This document shows positions 6,037 to 13,524 of a DNA stretch of 35,110 bases, piece by piece (position 1 is the first letter of the stretch; each line of letters opens with the position of its first letter). Under the pieces are notes generated by a model. The model was not told the origin of the DNA and ran no database searches. It saw nothing but the letters and a program-made list of their open reading frames with translations. Source of the DNA: an uncultured Bacteroidaceae bacterium (lineage in GTDB: Bacteria; Bacteroidota; Bacteroidia; Bacteroidales; Bacteroidaceae). The DNA lies in contig CAJOHO010000019.1 of NCBI GenBank assembly GCA_905234555.1, positions 1 to 35,110 on the forward strand, given 5' to 3'. Both the position numbers and the translations under genes were made by a program.

Positions 6037-6705
6037 TCAATTGTAGTTTCTTTCTCCGAAAATCATGGTGCCGATCCTGACGAGGGTAGCGCCTTCCTCA
6101 ATGGCGATGGGGTAGTCGTGGCTCATTCCCATTGAGAGTTCGCAGAAGGACGGTTCATCGTGGAAGTATTCCGCTTTGGCACGATCGAACGTCTGTTTAG
6201 CCAACTGGAACTCACGGCGAATCTGTGTCTCGTCGTCGGTGAAGGTTGCCATCGTCATCAGTCCGCAGATCTGCACATGTGTCAGTTGGCGCCACTCACC
6301 TTCGTTCAGCAAAGCCAGGAGTTCGTCGGGTGTGAATCCATATTTCGATTCCTCCTGCGCTACATGCAGCTCCAAGAGGCAACGGATGGTGCGACCCGCC
6401 TTTTCTGCCTGTTTGTTGATTTCGCGCAGCAGTTTCATGGAGTCGACGGCGTGGATGAGCGAAACGTAGGGAGCGAGATACTTCACCTTGTTCGTCTGGA
6501 GGTGACCGATGAAGTGCCACTCAATATCCTGGGGTAATACATCGACCTTTGCCATCACTTCCTGAACGTGGCTTTCGCCGAAGATCCGCTGTCCTGCTTC
6601 GTAGGCCTCGCGAATGGCTTCGGCAGGATGGAACTTCGAAACGGCAACCAGCTGAACACCCTCAGGCAACTGCTGGCGGATAGATGTTATGACGTCGGCA
6701 ATCAT
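6037..6705 (-). CDS. yggS: YggS/PLPBP pyridoxal-phosphate homeostasis protein
   Basis: This 222-aa protein belongs to the YggS/PROSC family, single-domain PLP-binding TIM barrels that buffer pyridoxal 5'-phosphate and affect amino-acid metabolism. The PLP-binding lysine is Lys24 in AVSKFHP. Further marks are FGESHVQE, WHFIGHLQTNK, LELHVAQEESKYGF, GLMTMAT and the phosphate-binding C-terminal segment with LSMGMSHDYPIAIEEGATLVRIG. It overlaps the upstream DUF4494 gene by 4 nt (ATGA), so the two are co-translated. The length is typical. Confidence 0.95.
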   Translation of the reverse strand: MIADVITSIRQQLPEGVQLVAVSKFHPAEAIREAYEAGQRIFGESHVQEVMAKVDVLPQDIEWHFIGHLQTNKVKYLAPYVSLIHAVDSMKLLREINKQAEKAGRTIRCLLELHVAQEESKYGFTPDELLALLNEGEWRQLTHVQICGLMTMATFTDDETQIRREFQLAKQTFDRAKAEYFHDEPSFCELSMGMSHDYPIAIEEGATLVRIGTMIFGERNYN

Positions 6706-7172
6706 TCAAACTCTGGTTTATCGGCTGGTTTTCTGCTCTCAGCTTCGAAGGGGAAGACATCCATGATCTTGGTCTCTTGGATGGTGTGGATTTCGTAGTC
6801 CACCATCGACCCTTTCATTCCTTCGTCGAACCGTTTTACGGCATCGTGGAGGTCGGAAGCCTGTACCAGCATGAGGCTGGCAGTCTTCTTCTCCGTCTCC
6901 GTCTTTTCGTCCAGCGTGATGAACATACACTTCACCTTATACCATTTGTCTGCACTTTCGGCATCGGAGGGGAACATCTCTGAGTATCTCACTCGTCGGA
7001 TGTCCTTCACATCGAGCTTTCCGTTGCAGTATGGGGTGATTTCCTTGATGATGCGAGCCTCAGCTTCTGTGAAGTTGAGCGCATCGACCAGATAGGGTTC
7101 TGTCACCACTTTCGTGGCGCCTCCTTCGAGTGTCTTCTCGGTTGCTACCTTACACTCGAACCAGTTATTCAT
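6702..7172 (-). CDS. DUF4494 domain protein
   Basis: The 156-aa product matches the Bacteroidetes-restricted DUF4494 family: an N-terminal WFECKV strand, EPYLVDALNFTEAEARI around residues 28-45, a WYKVKCMFITLDEK strand and an acidic C terminus. It is soluble with no signal peptide, and its function is unknown. The ATG at 7172 gives the usual MNNWFECK start; an in-frame ATG at 7178 adds two residues. It is the first gene of the minus-strand operon that continues through yggS, the regulator, the cupin and the acyltransferase. Its promoter is at 7243-7275, and a heptamer repeat fills its leader. Confidence 0.85.
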   Translation of the reverse strand: MNNWFECKVATEKTLEGGATKVVTEPYLVDALNFTEAEARIIKEITPYCNGKLDVKDIRRVRYSEMFPSDAESADKWYKVKCMFITLDEKTETEKKTASLMLVQASDLHDAVKRFDEGMKGSMVDYEIHTIQETKIMDVFPFEAESRKPADKPEFE

Positions 7173-7204
7173 GATCATAAATAGTGCAATTTTATAAGGA
7201 CGAT

Positions 7205-7246
7205 GTACAACGTACAAATGAAGAGGTACAATGTACAACGTGCAAA
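7205..7246. repeat. GTACAAC heptamer array in the DUF4494 leader
   Basis: Six period-7 units (GTACAAC, GTACAAA, TGAAGAG, GTACAAT, GTACAAC, GTGCAAA on the plus strand) run into the -7 box of the minus-strand promoter, so the array would be transcribed as the leader of the five-gene operon. One unit is diverged. Confidence 0.75.
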
Positions 7247-7275
7247 GTTACGAATTAAAATTGATATAGCGCAAT
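7243..7275 (-). promoter_or_regulatory. promoter of the DUF4494-yggS-crp operon
   Basis: On the minus strand TAACTTTG occupies 7250-7243 and ATTG occupies 7275-7272, with 21 nt between, fitting the Bacteroidetes -33/-7 arrangement. It lies about 70 nt before the DUF4494 start. Confidence 0.7.
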
Positions 7276-7337
7276 TCTTTGGGAAGAAATCTGCAAATAA
7301 AGTCGTATGCCAAGCAGAATGTTGCAAGAAAAAGGGC

Positions 7338-8198
7338 TTATCCTTCCTCTTCGGCTTCACGGAGTTTCTTCTCTTCGATGAGCTGGAAGTCTTTGGGACG
7401 GAGCACGAAGTTCGAACCCAGGTATTTGTCGCGGACGATGCTGTTGGAAGCCAGTTCGGGAGGTGTTCCCTTAAACAGGATTCTTCCTTCGAACAGCAGG
7501 TAGGCGCGGTCTGTGATACAGAGCGTTTCCTGCACGTTGTGGTCGGTGATGAGGATGCCAATGTTGCGGTCCTTCAGCTTCCAGACAATATACTGGATGT
7601 CCTCGACGGCGATGGGGTCAACGCCGGCGAAAGGTTCGTCGAGCATGATGAACTTAGGGTCGATGGCAAGACAGCGGGCTATCTCGCAACGGCGTCGTTC
7701 ACCTCCCGACAGTTGGTTACCTTGGTTCTTGCGTACTTTCTGCAGACGGAACTCGTCGAGCAGGCTTTCCATCTTGTCCCGCTTCTCAGCTCGTGTGAGA
7801 CCTGTCCGCATTTCCAGCACCGACATGATATTGTCTTCCACACTCATGGTGCGGAACACCGATGCTTCCTGTGCCAGATAACCCACACCAGCCTTTGCCC
7901 GTTTGGCGACGGGGAAGTTGGTGATTTCCTGATCGTTCAGGAACACTTTTCCGGAATTGGGTACCACCAGACCTGTGGTCATATAGAACGAAGTGGTCTT
8001 GCCGGCACCGTTAGGACCCAGCAAACCGACAATCTCGCCTTGTCGCACATGAATGCTGACATCGTTCACCACGGTACGCTTGCCATAGGTCTTCACAAGG
8101 TGACGCGTGTAGAGTGTTCCGCGTTCTTCTGAATAATCGGGAATGAGTTCGTCGCCTGCATTCGTTGTTGCTGTTTTTGATGCGATTTCTTCTGCCAT
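7338..8198 (-). CDS. lptB: LPS export ABC transporter ATP-binding protein LptB
   Basis: LptB powers extraction of lipopolysaccharide from the inner membrane together with LptF/LptG. The 286-aa protein has Walker [10 protein letters not shown] (61-69), a Q-loop near [10 protein letters not shown] (107-115), signature LSGGERRR (163-170), Walker [14 protein letters not shown] (183-195) and the H-loop histidine His220 in ITDHNV. The [21 protein letters not shown] context and the [12 protein letters not shown] segment are typical of LptB rather than of a generic importer. It carries an N-terminal extension of about 28 residues and a charged C-terminal tail. It is divergent from mlaE, so two outer-membrane lipid systems sit back to back. 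Confidence 0.93.
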   Translation of the reverse strand: MAEEIASKTATTNAGDELIPDYSEERGTLYTRHLVKTYGKRTVVNDVSIHVRQGEIVGLLGPNGAGKTTSFYMTTGLVVPNSGKVFLNDQEITNFPVAKRAKAGVGYLAQEASVFRTMSVEDNIMSVLEMRTGLTRAEKRDKMESLLDEFRLQKVRKNQGNQLSGGERRRCEIARCLAIDPKFIMLDEPFAGVDPIAVEDIQYIVWKLKDRNIGILITDHNVQETLCITDRAYLLFEGRILFKGTPPELASNSIVRDKYLGSNFVLRPKDFQLIEEKKLREAEEEG

Positions 8199-8241
8199 AG
8201 AGTAGAATTTTTGTGATTTGAGTGCGAATTTACGGTTTTTT

Positions 8242-8273
8242 TTTGAATTATTGCAGAGAAAACTCTAATTTTG
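8242..8273 (+). promoter_or_regulatory. promoter of mlaE-mlaF
   Basis: TTTG at 8242-8245 and TAATTTTG at 8266-8273 are spaced by exactly 20 nt, matching the Bacteroidetes consensus. It supports the mlaE start at 8297 rather than the longer open frame from 8222. Confidence 0.75.
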
Positions 8274-8296
8274 TCATTTCAAAGCAAAAAATCTCT

Positions 8297-9043
8297 ATGA
8301 TAACTCTCAAAGGAAGCCTGACAGAGATAGGTCAGTATATACAATTGATGGGAAGAGTCCTCTCCATCCCCGACCGCTGGCGAATGTTCTTTCGTCAGTA
8401 TGTGACGGAGATGTATCAACTCGGTTATAACTCCATCGGCATCGTCCTGATCATCTCTTTCTTCATAGGTGCAGTCATCTGTCTGCAGATCAAACTTAAC
8501 ATCCAAAGTCCGTGGATGCCACAGATGGTGGTGGGATATACCACCCGTGAAATCATGCTGCTGGAGTTTTCCTCCTCCATCATGTGTCTGATTCTCTCGG
8601 GTAAGGTGGGTTCGAACATCGCTTCCGAACTGGGCACCATGCGAATCACCCAACAGATAGATGCCCTCGATATCATGGGTGTGAACTCAGCTAACTACCT
8701 CATCCTTCCCAAGATACTGGGACTGATGACCATCATGCCCATTCTCGTCACTTTCAGTGTGGCAACAGGTATCTTAGGTGCGTACTCCACCTCGCTACTG
8801 GGTATTACCACCGTTCCGGAGCTGACCGAAGGATTCCGCTACGAATTCAACCAATGGTTCTTCTGGTGCGGTATGCTGAAAGCCATCGTCTATGCGTTCA
8901 TCATCACCAGCGTTTCCGCCTATAAGGGATATAGCGTAAAAGGCGGTTCGGTGGAAGTGGGAAAATCTTCCACAGATGCCGTCGTGCTCAGCAGCATCCT
9001 CGTCCTCTTTGCAGATATCTTCCTTACACAAATACTGAAGTAA
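8297..9043 (+). CDS. mlaE: MlaE-family ABC transporter permease
   Basis: The 248-aa integral membrane protein is an MlaE permease, the membrane part of the phospholipid transporter that maintains outer-membrane lipid asymmetry. Hydrophobic segments occur at about residues 40-62, 90-105, 140-180 and 190-248, with family motifs GAVICLQIKLN, EFSSSIMCLILSGKVGSNIASELGTMR and QIDALDIMGVNSANYLILPK. The ATG at 8297 follows the promoter at 8242-8273 and yields the normal length. Its TAA overlaps the ATG of mlaF (TAATG), indicating tight coupling. Confidence 0.93.
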   Translation: MITLKGSLTEIGQYIQLMGRVLSIPDRWRMFFRQYVTEMYQLGYNSIGIVLIISFFIGAVICLQIKLNIQSPWMPQMVVGYTTREIMLLEFSSSIMCLILSGKVGSNIASELGTMRITQQIDALDIMGVNSANYLILPKILGLMTIMPILVTFSVATGILGAYSTSLLGITTVPELTEGFRYEFNQWFFWCGMLKAIVYAFIITSVSAYKGYSVKGGSVEVGKSSTDAVVLSSILVLFADIFLTQILK

Positions 9044-9807
9044 TGATAGAAATACAACATCTCTATAAATCGTTCGACGACAAGGAAGTACTCACCGACA
9101 TCAATGCTGTCTTTGAGAACGGACAGATCAACCTCATCATCGGACAGAGCGGTAGTGGAAAGACCGTGCTGATGAAGAATATCGTTGGTCTGCTCACACC
9201 GACTCGAGGCAATATCCTCTACGACGGACGCGATTTCTGTTCACTCTCGAAACGCGAACGCATCCTCCTGCGCCGTGAGATGGGAATGATTTTCCAGAAC
9301 GCAGCCCTGTTCGATTCCATGTCGGTGCTCGACAACGTCATGTTTCCGCTGAATATGTTCTCCGATGATCCTTACGAAGACCGTGTGAAACGCGCACGAC
9401 TTTGCCTCGAACGTGTCAATCTCGCAGGAACCGAAAAGAAGTTTCCTGGCGAACTCTCTGGAGGTATGCAGAAACGTGTAGCCATCGCCCGTGCCATCGT
9501 TCTGCAGCCACGCTACCTTTTCTGCGACGAACCCAACTCAGGACTCGACCCCAAGACATCGCTTGTGATTGACGAACTCATTGCCGGTATCACCCACGAA
9601 GACCACATCACCACCATTGTCAACACCCACGACATGAACTCCGTGATGGGAATCGGAGAACGTATCACCTTTATCTGTGGAGGTAGGGCAGAGTGGCAGG
9701 GAACCAACAAGGAAATCCTGCAGGCAGACAATAAAGCCCTCGACGACTTCATCTTTGCCAGCGATATCCTCCGTCAGGCAAAAATCGCCTATTTCTCACA
9801 TACATAA
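9043..9807 (+). CDS. mlaF: MlaF-family ABC transporter ATP-binding protein
   Basis: The 254-aa ATPase partners MlaE. Walker A GQSGSGKT is at 34-41, the Q-loop near MIFQNAALFDSMSVLDNV (82-99), signature LSGGMQKR at 138-145, Walker B YLFCDEPNSGLDP at 158-170 and the H-loop in NTHDMNSVMG near 193. GMQKR and the DEPNSGLDP style are characteristic of MlaF. The start overlaps the mlaE stop by one base. No MCE-domain substrate-binding gene (mlaD) follows here; an exported phosphohydrolase-like gene follows directly. Confidence 0.93.
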   Translation: MIEIQHLYKSFDDKEVLTDINAVFENGQINLIIGQSGSGKTVLMKNIVGLLTPTRGNILYDGRDFCSLSKRERILLRREMGMIFQNAALFDSMSVLDNVMFPLNMFSDDPYEDRVKRARLCLERVNLAGTEKKFPGELSGGMQKRVAIARAIVLQPRYLFCDEPNSGLDPKTSLVIDELIAGITHEDHITTIVNTHDMNSVMGIGERITFICGGRAEWQGTNKEILQADNKALDDFIFASDILRQAKIAYFSHT

Positions 9808-10890
9808 ATGCGCCTCCTCTTTCTCTTTTTCTTCCTTTCCGTTCTGCCCTCATCGGCACAGACATCCTTCACTTTGTTGACCTATAACTGCGAGAATGCA
9901 TTCGACACGATTCACGATGTGGGTCATCAGGATCAGGATTTCCTGCCAGACGGACAGAACCATTGGACCCGTTACAGGTATTTTCGCAAACTCAGACGTA
10001 TCGCTCAGGTGATTGCCGCTGCAGACACGCTGAAGCCTGTGGATGTGGTGGTGTTGGAGGAAGTGGAGAACGACACCGTCCTTACCCATCTGCTCCACCG
10101 TACATCATTAACCAATATGGGCTATTCCTATGTCATGACCCACAACCACACAGCTCGTGGTATTGACGTAGCCATCGTCTATTCACCCCGCACCTTCCAA
10201 TTGCTTGGAACTGACGAAGTAAGACTTCATAGCGACGAACCACCAGTTTCTGAAGACGAGAACACAGAACAGGTTCGGCCAGTCCTACATGTGTGGGGAC
10301 AGCTGGCAACAGGAGATACATTAGATGTGTATGGGTGCCACTTGCCGTCGAAGTTGGGAGCGGGAACGGCAGAAAGGGCAAGGAAGCAGATTGCCTCAAG
10401 GGTTCGGCAGCATGTGGATTCGGTATTGCGGGTTCGTCAGCGACCTTTGCTCCTGTTGGCTGGCGATTTCAACGATACTCCCCGTTCGTCTGTCTTTCGG
10501 AAAGCGTTTCGAACGGTCGCTCCTTTCGAAGGAAAGAAACGCCACCTTGTCGATGCGTCCCCTTATACCTTATATAATATGATGAGGGGAAAGGAAAAGG
10601 ATGGCGGAAGTTATAAATGGCACGGAAGCTGGAACTGGATAGACCAAGTGATTGTTTCTGGGAATTTGCTGAGAAGTGACAGTCCGATGCGAACAGACCC
10701 CAGTCTTGTGGAAGTGTTACGGTTGCCGTTCCTGTTAGAGGACGATGATACGTACCGTGGGCAGCGTCCCTATCGAACTTTCTACGGACCCAGTTATCAT
10801 GGTGGATATAGCGACCATCTGCCTGTAGTGGTGAGGTTTTGGCAGCATAATGGCTCTCGCAGCTCCATCATTTCGGAAAAAATCAAATAA
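9808..10890 (+). CDS. exported endonuclease/exonuclease/phosphatase-family protein
   Basis: The 360-aa protein starts with a signal peptide (hydrophobic run, then PSSAQ cleavage region near residue 18). It carries a complete EEP metal-dependent phosphohydrolase domain: TYNCEN (about 23-28), LEEVEN, the RGIDVAIVY strand, CHLPSK, AGDFNDTP and the catalytic SDHLPVV near the C terminus. EEP enzymes cleave phosphodiesters in nucleic acids or inositol phospholipids; the substrate is not predictable here. Its ATG follows the mlaF TAA with no gap, so it is the third gene of the mlaEF operon. A periplasmic or secreted phosphodiesterase next to a lipid transporter is suggestive but unproven. Confidence 0.87.
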   Translation: MRLLFLFFFLSVLPSSAQTSFTLLTYNCENAFDTIHDVGHQDQDFLPDGQNHWTRYRYFRKLRRIAQVIAAADTLKPVDVVVLEEVENDTVLTHLLHRTSLTNMGYSYVMTHNHTARGIDVAIVYSPRTFQLLGTDEVRLHSDEPPVSEDENTEQVRPVLHVWGQLATGDTLDVYGCHLPSKLGAGTAERARKQIASRVRQHVDSVLRVRQRPLLLLAGDFNDTPRSSVFRKAFRTVAPFEGKKRHLVDASPYTLYNMMRGKEKDGGSYKWHGSWNWIDQVIVSGNLLRSDSPMRTDPSLVEVLRLPFLLEDDDTYRGQRPYRTFYGPSYHGGYSDHLPVVVRFWQHNGSRSSIISEKIK

Positions 10891-10893
10891 AAA

Positions 10894-10925
10894 TTTGTTT
10901 TTTCGCTCACTTAATCGTAACTTTG
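10894..10925 (+). promoter_or_regulatory. promoter of the Rid/FkbO-like gene
   Basis: TTTG at 10894-10897 and TAACTTTG at 10918-10925, spaced 20 nt, give a near-consensus promoter starting right after the preceding stop codon. Confidence 0.78.
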
Positions 10926-10954
10926 CACACCCATTAAAAATAAACAACTCATAA

Positions 10955-12109
10955 GTGTTTACCAAAAATATATATATTGATGATGTGGGTGTGACTGTCC
11001 AGCTATCGGCGTTTGCACCTAAGAGTGGAGTGGAGGAGTGCCCTGTGGAGGAGTTCCACGCAATTCTTCATGTAGAGCCACGTCAGGAACCATTCTCTCA
11101 GCAGCTTCGCAGAATCTGTGAGGGTGAGCAGCATCTGTTGTCCTTACCCGAAATGGCTGGAGCGAAGAAGGTGCTGAAGCGTTATTTTCTGAGCGACAGC
11201 ACCAACCAGCGTCCCTTAATGAAACCCGATGCTGATTGTGCCTGTTCGTTTATCCAGCAAGCACCGCTCGACGGTTCGAAGCTGGGTGTGTGGATATATA
11301 TGCAGCGTGGTAGCAAAGTTAGTCAGGAGGCTGGTATGGTGGTGAGCGAACATAATGGTTACCGTCATTTGTGGAAGATGGGAATGGTGAGTGAACAGGG
11401 TGACTCTGCCCAGCAGACCACGACTTTGTTGAAAACCTACGAAGCTGATTTGCAACGCTTAGGAGCCACGTTGGCAGAGAACTGCATCCGCACCTGGTTC
11501 TATGTTCGTGATGTGGATACCCAATATGCGGGTATGGTGAAAGCCCGTCGTGAGAACTTTGTGGAGCAGGGACTAACCCCTCAGACCCACTTCATCGCTT
11601 CTACCGGCATTGGCGGCAATCCTGCCGAAACCAAAGCACTTGTGCAGTTGGGAACCTATGCGTTGACAGGCTTCGATCCAGCTCAGCAGCGTTATCTCTA
11701 TGCACCAACCCACCTCAATCCCACTTATGAATATGGTGTGACCTTCGAACGAGGCGTCTGTTTGGAATATGGAGATCGTGCCCATATCTATATCAGCGGT
11801 ACCGCCAGCATCAACAACAAAGGCGAAGTGATGCATGTGGGTGATGTGGTGAAGCAGACGCAGCGCATGTGGGAGAATGTGGAAACGCTTCTGGCTGAGG
11901 CCGATACCACCTTCGACGATGTGATGCAAATCATTGTCTATCTGCGTGATGTGGCAGATTACGAGCTGGTCAGCCGTATGTTCAAGAAGCGCTTCCCATC
12001 TATACCTTATATTATTACCTTAGCTCCCGTCTGCCGACCCACTTGGCTCATCGAGATGGAGTGCGTAGCGGTGAAGGAAAGGCACAATCCACAGTTCCGG
12101 AACTTGTAA
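10955..12109 (+). CDS. Rid-family / FkbO-chorismatase-like protein, GTG start
   Basis: The 384-aa protein has a C-terminal half (about 245-375) that looks like a RidA/YjgF domain: HIYISGTASINNKGEV, VKQTQRMWENVETLLAEA, IIVYLRDVADY, RPTWLIEMECVAV. An N-terminal part contains a second Rid-like segment. This two-part layout resembles FkbO/Hyg5-type chorismatases and related pteridine-dependent deoxygenase-like proteins; motifs such as ASTGIGG and FERGV also fit. In this family the reaction ranges from chorismate hydrolysis to imine deamination, so the activity is open. A stop codon directly precedes the GTG at 10955 and no in-frame ATG occurs before residue 69, so GTG is the most likely start. 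It has its own promoter. Confidence 0.75.
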   Translation: MFTKNIYIDDVGVTVQLSAFAPKSGVEECPVEEFHAILHVEPRQEPFSQQLRRICEGEQHLLSLPEMAGAKKVLKRYFLSDSTNQRPLMKPDADCACSFIQQAPLDGSKLGVWIYMQRGSKVSQEAGMVVSEHNGYRHLWKMGMVSEQGDSAQQTTTLLKTYEADLQRLGATLAENCIRTWFYVRDVDTQYAGMVKARRENFVEQGLTPQTHFIASTGIGGNPAETKALVQLGTYALTGFDPAQQRYLYAPTHLNPTYEYGVTFERGVCLEYGDRAHIYISGTASINNKGEVMHVGDVVKQTQRMWENVETLLAEADTTFDDVMQIIVYLRDVADYELVSRMFKKRFPSIPYIITLAPVCRPTWLIEMECVAVKERHNPQFRNL

Positions 12110-12131
12110 TTGGTACTTTGTTCGTGGGTGG

Positions 12132-12794
12132 CTATTTCAGTTTGCGACCACGATAGTAGGAATTGAAGGAGTCTTCAGCATAGCCGTTGCCCAATACCTT
12201 GAAAGTGGAGGCGTAAGCACCTTGAATCTTGTCACCGAGGTAATAGACGTTGAAGGAGTCCTTGGAATATCCGCCACCCAGGATGGTAAAGGTGGAACCA
12301 TTTGCACCCTTTATCTTCTCTCCGTAGTAAAAGACATTGAAGGAATCCTTAGCGTAGCCACCGCCTAAGTCCTGGAAGGTGCTGGGCATAGCGTCGAGTT
12401 TCTTGTCACCATAATAGACGTTCCATGTGGTTTTGAAATAACCTCTGTGCGCCCCTGGTGCCCAGTTGTCTTCATAGGGTTGATACCCGCCTTCGTAGGG
12501 ATGATAGCCTTGTTCATAATTATCCTGACGACGTCCTGCATGCGGTTCTTTCAGACGGAAAGTGGAGGGGTCAACATATTCCAATATGCGTCCTGCCTTG
12601 TAAACATTATTGATGTCCTTGGCGTAGCCGTTACCCAAATCCACGAATGTGCGTGGGTCTGCATTTCTTATATGTTCGTTACCGAAATACACTCTGCCTT
12701 GATTGACTGTGTAGCGCTGAGCGTAACTCATTGTTGCCATTCCCATCAGGAGAAGGAACAAAAGAGATTTCTGAATGATTGATTTCTTTTCCAT
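12132..12794 (-). CDS. exported DKNYY-repeat protein
   Basis: The 220-aa product has a signal peptide (hydrophobic run ending near SYAQ, residue 25). Five or six repeats of about 28 residues follow, of the form VYYGxKIxGAxxSTFxxLGxGYAKDSFN, typical of DKNYY-family surface proteins. The first two repeats are separated from the last three by a Gly/Tyr/Pro-rich linker (about residues 90-118, with GYHPYEGGYQPYED). The fold and role are unknown; such proteins are exported and may bind envelope components. It converges on the Rid-like gene with a 22-nt gap and no obvious terminator. Confidence 0.82.
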   Translation of the reverse strand: MEKKSIIQKSLLFLLLMGMATMSYAQRYTVNQGRVYFGNEHIRNADPRTFVDLGNGYAKDINNVYKAGRILEYVDPSTFRLKEPHAGRRQDNYEQGYHPYEGGYQPYEDNWAPGAHRGYFKTTWNVYYGDKKLDAMPSTFQDLGGGYAKDSFNVFYYGEKIKGANGSTFTILGGGYSKDSFNVYYLGDKIQGAYASTFKVLGNGYAEDSFNSYYRGRKLK

Positions 12795-12992
12795 GTTGTT
12801 AAGTGTTTAGTGTGAATAAATAGAGTTGCTTTTTGCAGATAGACTGCCGTTCCGTCTTTCCGTTTAATCGCAGATGATTAAAAAAGCCTAAATCGCATCT
12901 TCTGTGTGGCAAATTGAGGTGCAGGAATGCAAAAGTGGGAAAGGAAAGGCAAATTCATGAGCTGTAATGCGTGGCTTATGAATTATTATTTG

Positions 12993-13000
12993 TATATTTG
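12993..13000 (+). promoter_or_regulatory. -7 box upstream of the WG-repeat ORF
   Basis: TATATTTG matches TAnnTTTG. No TTTG is found 20 nt upstream, so it is a weaker candidate. Transcription from it would start near 13007, about 35 nt before the proposed TTG start. Confidence 0.45.
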
Positions 13001-13041
13001 CAGAAATAATCTCATTATAAATTATAAAATCCCTCAAAATC

Positions 13042-13461
13042 TTGAATAAATCGCAAGATGTTGCCAGTCCAGGCTACCTGATTGACGAGGCTGTGAAGGC
13101 AAAGGTTGACGCGGAACAGGCGGAAGTGGAACGCTTCGGCTTGCGACCTCATTATGCTAGGGGCGCGAGTCAGACGAGCAACTACGAATTCAAGGGAATC
13201 GTCAACCTGAAAGGGGATATGGTTCTTCCTTGCAAGGAGTTTTCGGCTGTGGGACATTTCCACAACGGACGTGCCTTTGCCTGCAGTCGCGACAACAAGA
13301 AATGGGGATTCATCGACCGCTACGGCTCTGAGGTGATTGCCTGTCAATGGAAGAAGGTAAATCTCTTCAAGAACGGACTAGCCAAGGTCTCCGACTCCAA
13401 GAACTTCCTCTTGCAAGATAAATGGGTATATATCGACAAGACGGGGAGGGTGGTGATGTAG
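13042..13461 (+). CDS. WG-repeat protein, probable TTG start
   Basis: The frame of about 139 codons encodes two to three WG (KWG-type) repeats: FKGIVNLKGDMVLPCKEF, then KKWGFIDRYGSEVIACQW, then DKWVYIDKTGRVVM. These form beta-propeller-like or hairpin repeats in proteins of unknown function. There is no signal peptide and no ATG before residue 60. A stop at 13018-13020 limits the 5' end. TTG at 13042 is the best start; ATT or ATA codons at 13021-13026 are alternatives. The N-terminal region (EAVKAKVDAEQAEVE) is helical. It may be a gene with a rare start codon or a truncated remnant of a larger repeat protein. Confidence 0.6.
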   Translation: MNKSQDVASPGYLIDEAVKAKVDAEQAEVERFGLRPHYARGASQTSNYEFKGIVNLKGDMVLPCKEFSAVGHFHNGRAFACSRDNKKWGFIDRYGSEVIACQWKKVNLFKNGLAKVSDSKNFLLQDKWVYIDKTGRVVM

Positions 13462-13486
13462 AAATTTTAAATTATAAATATTAATC

Positions 13487-13521
13487 TTTAAACGTTAAAC
13501 GATAAACTTTAAACGTTATAT
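13487..13521. repeat. TTTAAAC-type heptamer array in the uxaB leader
   Basis: Five exact period-7 units (TTTAAAC, GTTAAAC, GATAAAC, TTTAAAC, GTTATAT) end three bases before the uxaB ATG. This leaves no room for a Shine-Dalgarno sequence. Confidence 0.8.
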
Positions 13522-13524
13522 AAT

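Noticed and set aside
7203..8132. Plus-strand frame of 309 codons opposite lptB
   Set aside because: lptB on the minus strand carries all ABC-ATPase motifs; the plus frame has none and starts in the repeat array.
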